A DNA stretch of 64,000 bases, from positions 140,001-204,000 of the forward strand of contig JAODUP010000311.1 of assembly GCA_025642065.1 (NCBI GenBank). The letters run 5' to 3'. The notes under the pieces were generated by a model. It did not search any database. It had not been told where the DNA came from and was given only the letters and a program-made list of their open reading frames with translations. Shown one piece after another: positions 61,800 to 64,000 of the stretch. The stretch comes from Paralvinella palmiformis (taxonomy: Eukaryota > Annelida > Polychaeta > Terebellida > Alvinellidae). Made by a program: the position numbers and the translations under genes. Every line of letters starts with the position of its first letter. Within the stretch, counting starts at the first letter, position 1.

Positions 61800-62555
61800 T
61801 AACGATAGCAGATCCTAGTAAGAAATTATGAAAGTGTTATTGATAATACCTTTAATGCATCAAGATGTATGGCATTAAGCATCTCTTTAACTGTCATAGA
61901 AGAATAGAGGATGCAATTCCAACAGGAGTAGAAAAATCTTCCTCTGCCTGCTAATTGTCGACACTTCTGTGTTAACAAATTACTTGCAGACAAAAACAAA
62001 CTACTACTAGTGCTAGTGCTAGATCTGGATCTCTAACCCAGTTTCGTCGAGTAAATGTTTACCAATCCCATGAAGTAGGTTATTAAAACTGGACTTAAGG
62101 GTGATGTTATCCTCAGATATGTTGGATGAAGTTAAACTGATAAAGAAACACGCTCTCAACAGCAGCAAAATTCCAGAAGCACATTAATTATCAATTTTCG
62201 AAACAGTCTCTTTATTCTGCATTTGCATCATCCCACTAAATACCTAATAATCTGACATCATAAAAGCGGTATTCAATACAGAATAATAAAAAATAAACGA
62301 TTTTTGAAAAGGTGATATGTAATCTGAATATTAAATGTTCTGTTATTGATCTCAAATATTTTTGAAGATATCCCCATAAACGAACTCAATTAACTTAGTC
62401 TTGAATATTAGTTTTATTTCGTCTTTTTTTAAACCAGAGAGTGTGACGTAATTCAAGGAGTCTATCCTGATAAATGCCATTATCAGACAATAGGATATTA
62501 GTCATGATTTATTATAGAATTTTAAGGGGGTTTTGTGTCTGACTTTATATACATT
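61800..62555. other. No recognisable gene or repeat
   Basis: Single-copy AT-rich sequence with a short CTAGTGCTAGTGCTAG triplet repeat at about 62008-62024. Confidence 0.45.
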
Positions 62556-62581
62556 TGATTGTCTGTCTGTCTGTCTGTCTG

Positions 62582-62620
<39 letters not shown>

Positions 62621-62660
62621 GTCTGTCTGTCTGTATGTCTGTCCGTCTGTCTGTCATTAT
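62556..62660 (+). repeat. (TGTC)n-(TTTC)n-(TGTC)n microsatellite
   Basis: TGTC units flank a central TTTC run, then TGTC with substitutions. Confidence 0.95.
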
Positions 62661-62759
62661 TATTTCCTTTCTGCATATTCAATAGTTAGTTAATTTATTT
62701 TTTGTTAATTATTTCATAGTTTGGCTAGATAGGTCGCATATCGGTTGGTTAGTTGATAT

Positions 62760-62873
62760 GTTATTTGATTGGTTAATTGATTGGTTGGTTGATTGATTGA
62801 TTGATTGATATGTTTGTTGGTTGATTGGTTGGTTGATTGATTAGATGGTTTATTGGTTTATATATCGATCGAT

Positions 62874-62952
<79 letters not shown>

Positions 62953-63025
62953 TTGACTGGTCGATCGGTTGATAGATATGTTGGTTTGATTGGTTGCTTG
63001 ATTTATTGCTTGATTGGTTGATTCA
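62760..63025 (+). repeat. (TTGA/TTGG)n and (TTTA)n microsatellites
   Basis: Irregular GATT/GGTT units on both sides of a perfect TTTA run of about 20 units (62873-62954). Confidence 0.95.
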
Positions 63026-63555
63026 TTTTCCCTTTAGCCTCCTTTCAAAACCGAACTCAATGCATCTAAAGAAGCAGTTTGCCATTTAGGTCGATCTATT
63101 GATCAAACTTAATTCACCATTAAAAGTTGATTAAATTTGTTATCCATCTACAAAATATCACAATAACGAAACAAACTATATCCTGAAAACTCATTAATAG
63201 TCAATAGAAAGAATCTATAACCTGCTCATTATGGATGTGATTGATCACCATTCGATTCAGTTAAATTAAGCTTGTTATCGAAGTCGACTGGGTGTATAAT
63301 TTCACTTTAAGCCACCCATTGATACTTAATGGGTAACGTGTATCATACTGGTTTTTTTTTTTTTCATTAAGTACTTGATGCATTAAACATAAAGCAGGCA
63401 ATCGAGTGCTAAATTGGGGTTAATGTCATCCCATTGCTAAATTTGATCATTATAGTGCTGACTGATAGCGAAATGTATAAACACGAGGGGGGCGAGGGGG
63501 TGAGAGTAGAACGATAAAGAAACATTGGTCAAAGGAAAAATGAAAATATTAAATA
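63026..63555. other. No recognisable gene or repeat
   Basis: AT-rich sequence with a poly-T run (63351-63364) and a G-rich patch (63487-63505). Confidence 0.45.
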
Positions 63556-63648
63556 CGATGTATGTATGTGTGCGGGTGGGTGGGCGCGTACTTGCGTGCG
63601 TGCGTGCGTGCGTGCATAAGTGTGTGTGTGCGTGTGCGTATGTGTCGG
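63556..63648 (+). repeat. (GCGT)n / (GT)n microsatellite
   Basis: ATGT, GGGT, GCGT and GT units in sequence. Confidence 0.9.
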
Positions 63649-63905
63649 AAATATGGGATATAGCGCCTGCATAAAGAACTACGAATCATGAATACAACCT
63701 CTGACTGATTCATCGGGGCACGTGAATTGTCTCAGCATTTAGACATTTATTTGAACTTTCATAGTTTTATGATATTAAATATTAATTGATATTAGTCCAA
63801 TTTGGCCTTTTTAACAAGTTTAGAAACTGCAAACAATAAGCTTCCCTCCAGATCAAAGTGTATATCATCACACGTAAAAATGTGATCAAAGGTATTGCAA
63901 AATTT

Positions 63906-63957
63906 TCTAAATCTAAAAATAATAATAAATAATAATAATAATAGTAATAATAATAAG
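63906..63957 (+). repeat. (AAT)n microsatellite
   Basis: AAT units with TAG interruptions near the right edge of the window. Confidence 0.9.
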
Positions 63958-64000
63958 GTATATTTAATACAGAGCACTGACTGGTAGAAATATTTATGTG

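Overview
This is eukaryotic, AT-rich, gene-poor intergenic DNA from an animal. I found no intact protein-coding gene, no functional tRNA or rRNA gene, no CRISPR array and no bacterial-type operon. The content is tRNA-derived SINEs, decayed L2/CR1-like LINEs, Tc1 and pogo-like DNA transposons, a FLYWCH-MULE pseudogene with an intron, a THAP-domain stub, and very long, often perfect, di-, tri- and tetranucleotide tracts. This mix suggests an invertebrate, perhaps a lophotrochozoan or mollusc. That assignment is an inference and weak. Most long open frames here are translations of microsatellites.

Positions 1 to about 34.4 kb are the most notable part. I read this block as about six head-to-tail, same-strand, strongly diverged copies of one non-coding unit of roughly 3-8 kb: units 1-6 at about 1-5150, 5150-10190, 10190-18235, 18235-24760, 24760-27960 and 30956-34370. 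The same landmark modules recur in the same order in each unit. Each unit carries a core of about 300 bp. In units 1, 3, 4 and 6 the core looks nearly identical although the flanks have drifted; in units 2 and 5 it has diverged. Later arrivals sit inside the array: eight-member SINE family 1 (seven of its copies), one SINE of a second family, a THAP fragment (16.74 kb), a tetranucleotide array (26.9-27.4 kb), and a LINE between units 5 and 6. That LINE contains a 14-copy, 65-bp minisatellite grown from its own endonuclease coding sequence.

From 34.4 to 64 kb the sequence is a patchwork. It holds CT, GATA, GT, TA and GA tracts; an antisense LINE (37.6-40.4 kb) with a second LINE fragment beside it; a Tc1 element with probable terminal inverted repeats (43.0-44.4 kb); a pogo/Tigger-like deletion derivative (50.23-50.76 kb); and a third LINE endonuclease fragment (50.9-51.6 kb). 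Two candidate open regions of unknown identity lie at 52.7-53.7 kb. A FLYWCH-MULE pseudogene lies at 56.2-57.8 kb, and one more SINE at 61.6 kb. A segmental duplicate pair links 48.1-49.65 kb with 59.65-61.5 kb. One copy carries a short decayed GAGT tract and the other a roughly 300-bp perfect expansion.

All repeat relationships were read by eye. Percentages are rough and boundaries are good to tens of bases unless stated. Dot plots and profile searches would settle most of the claims.
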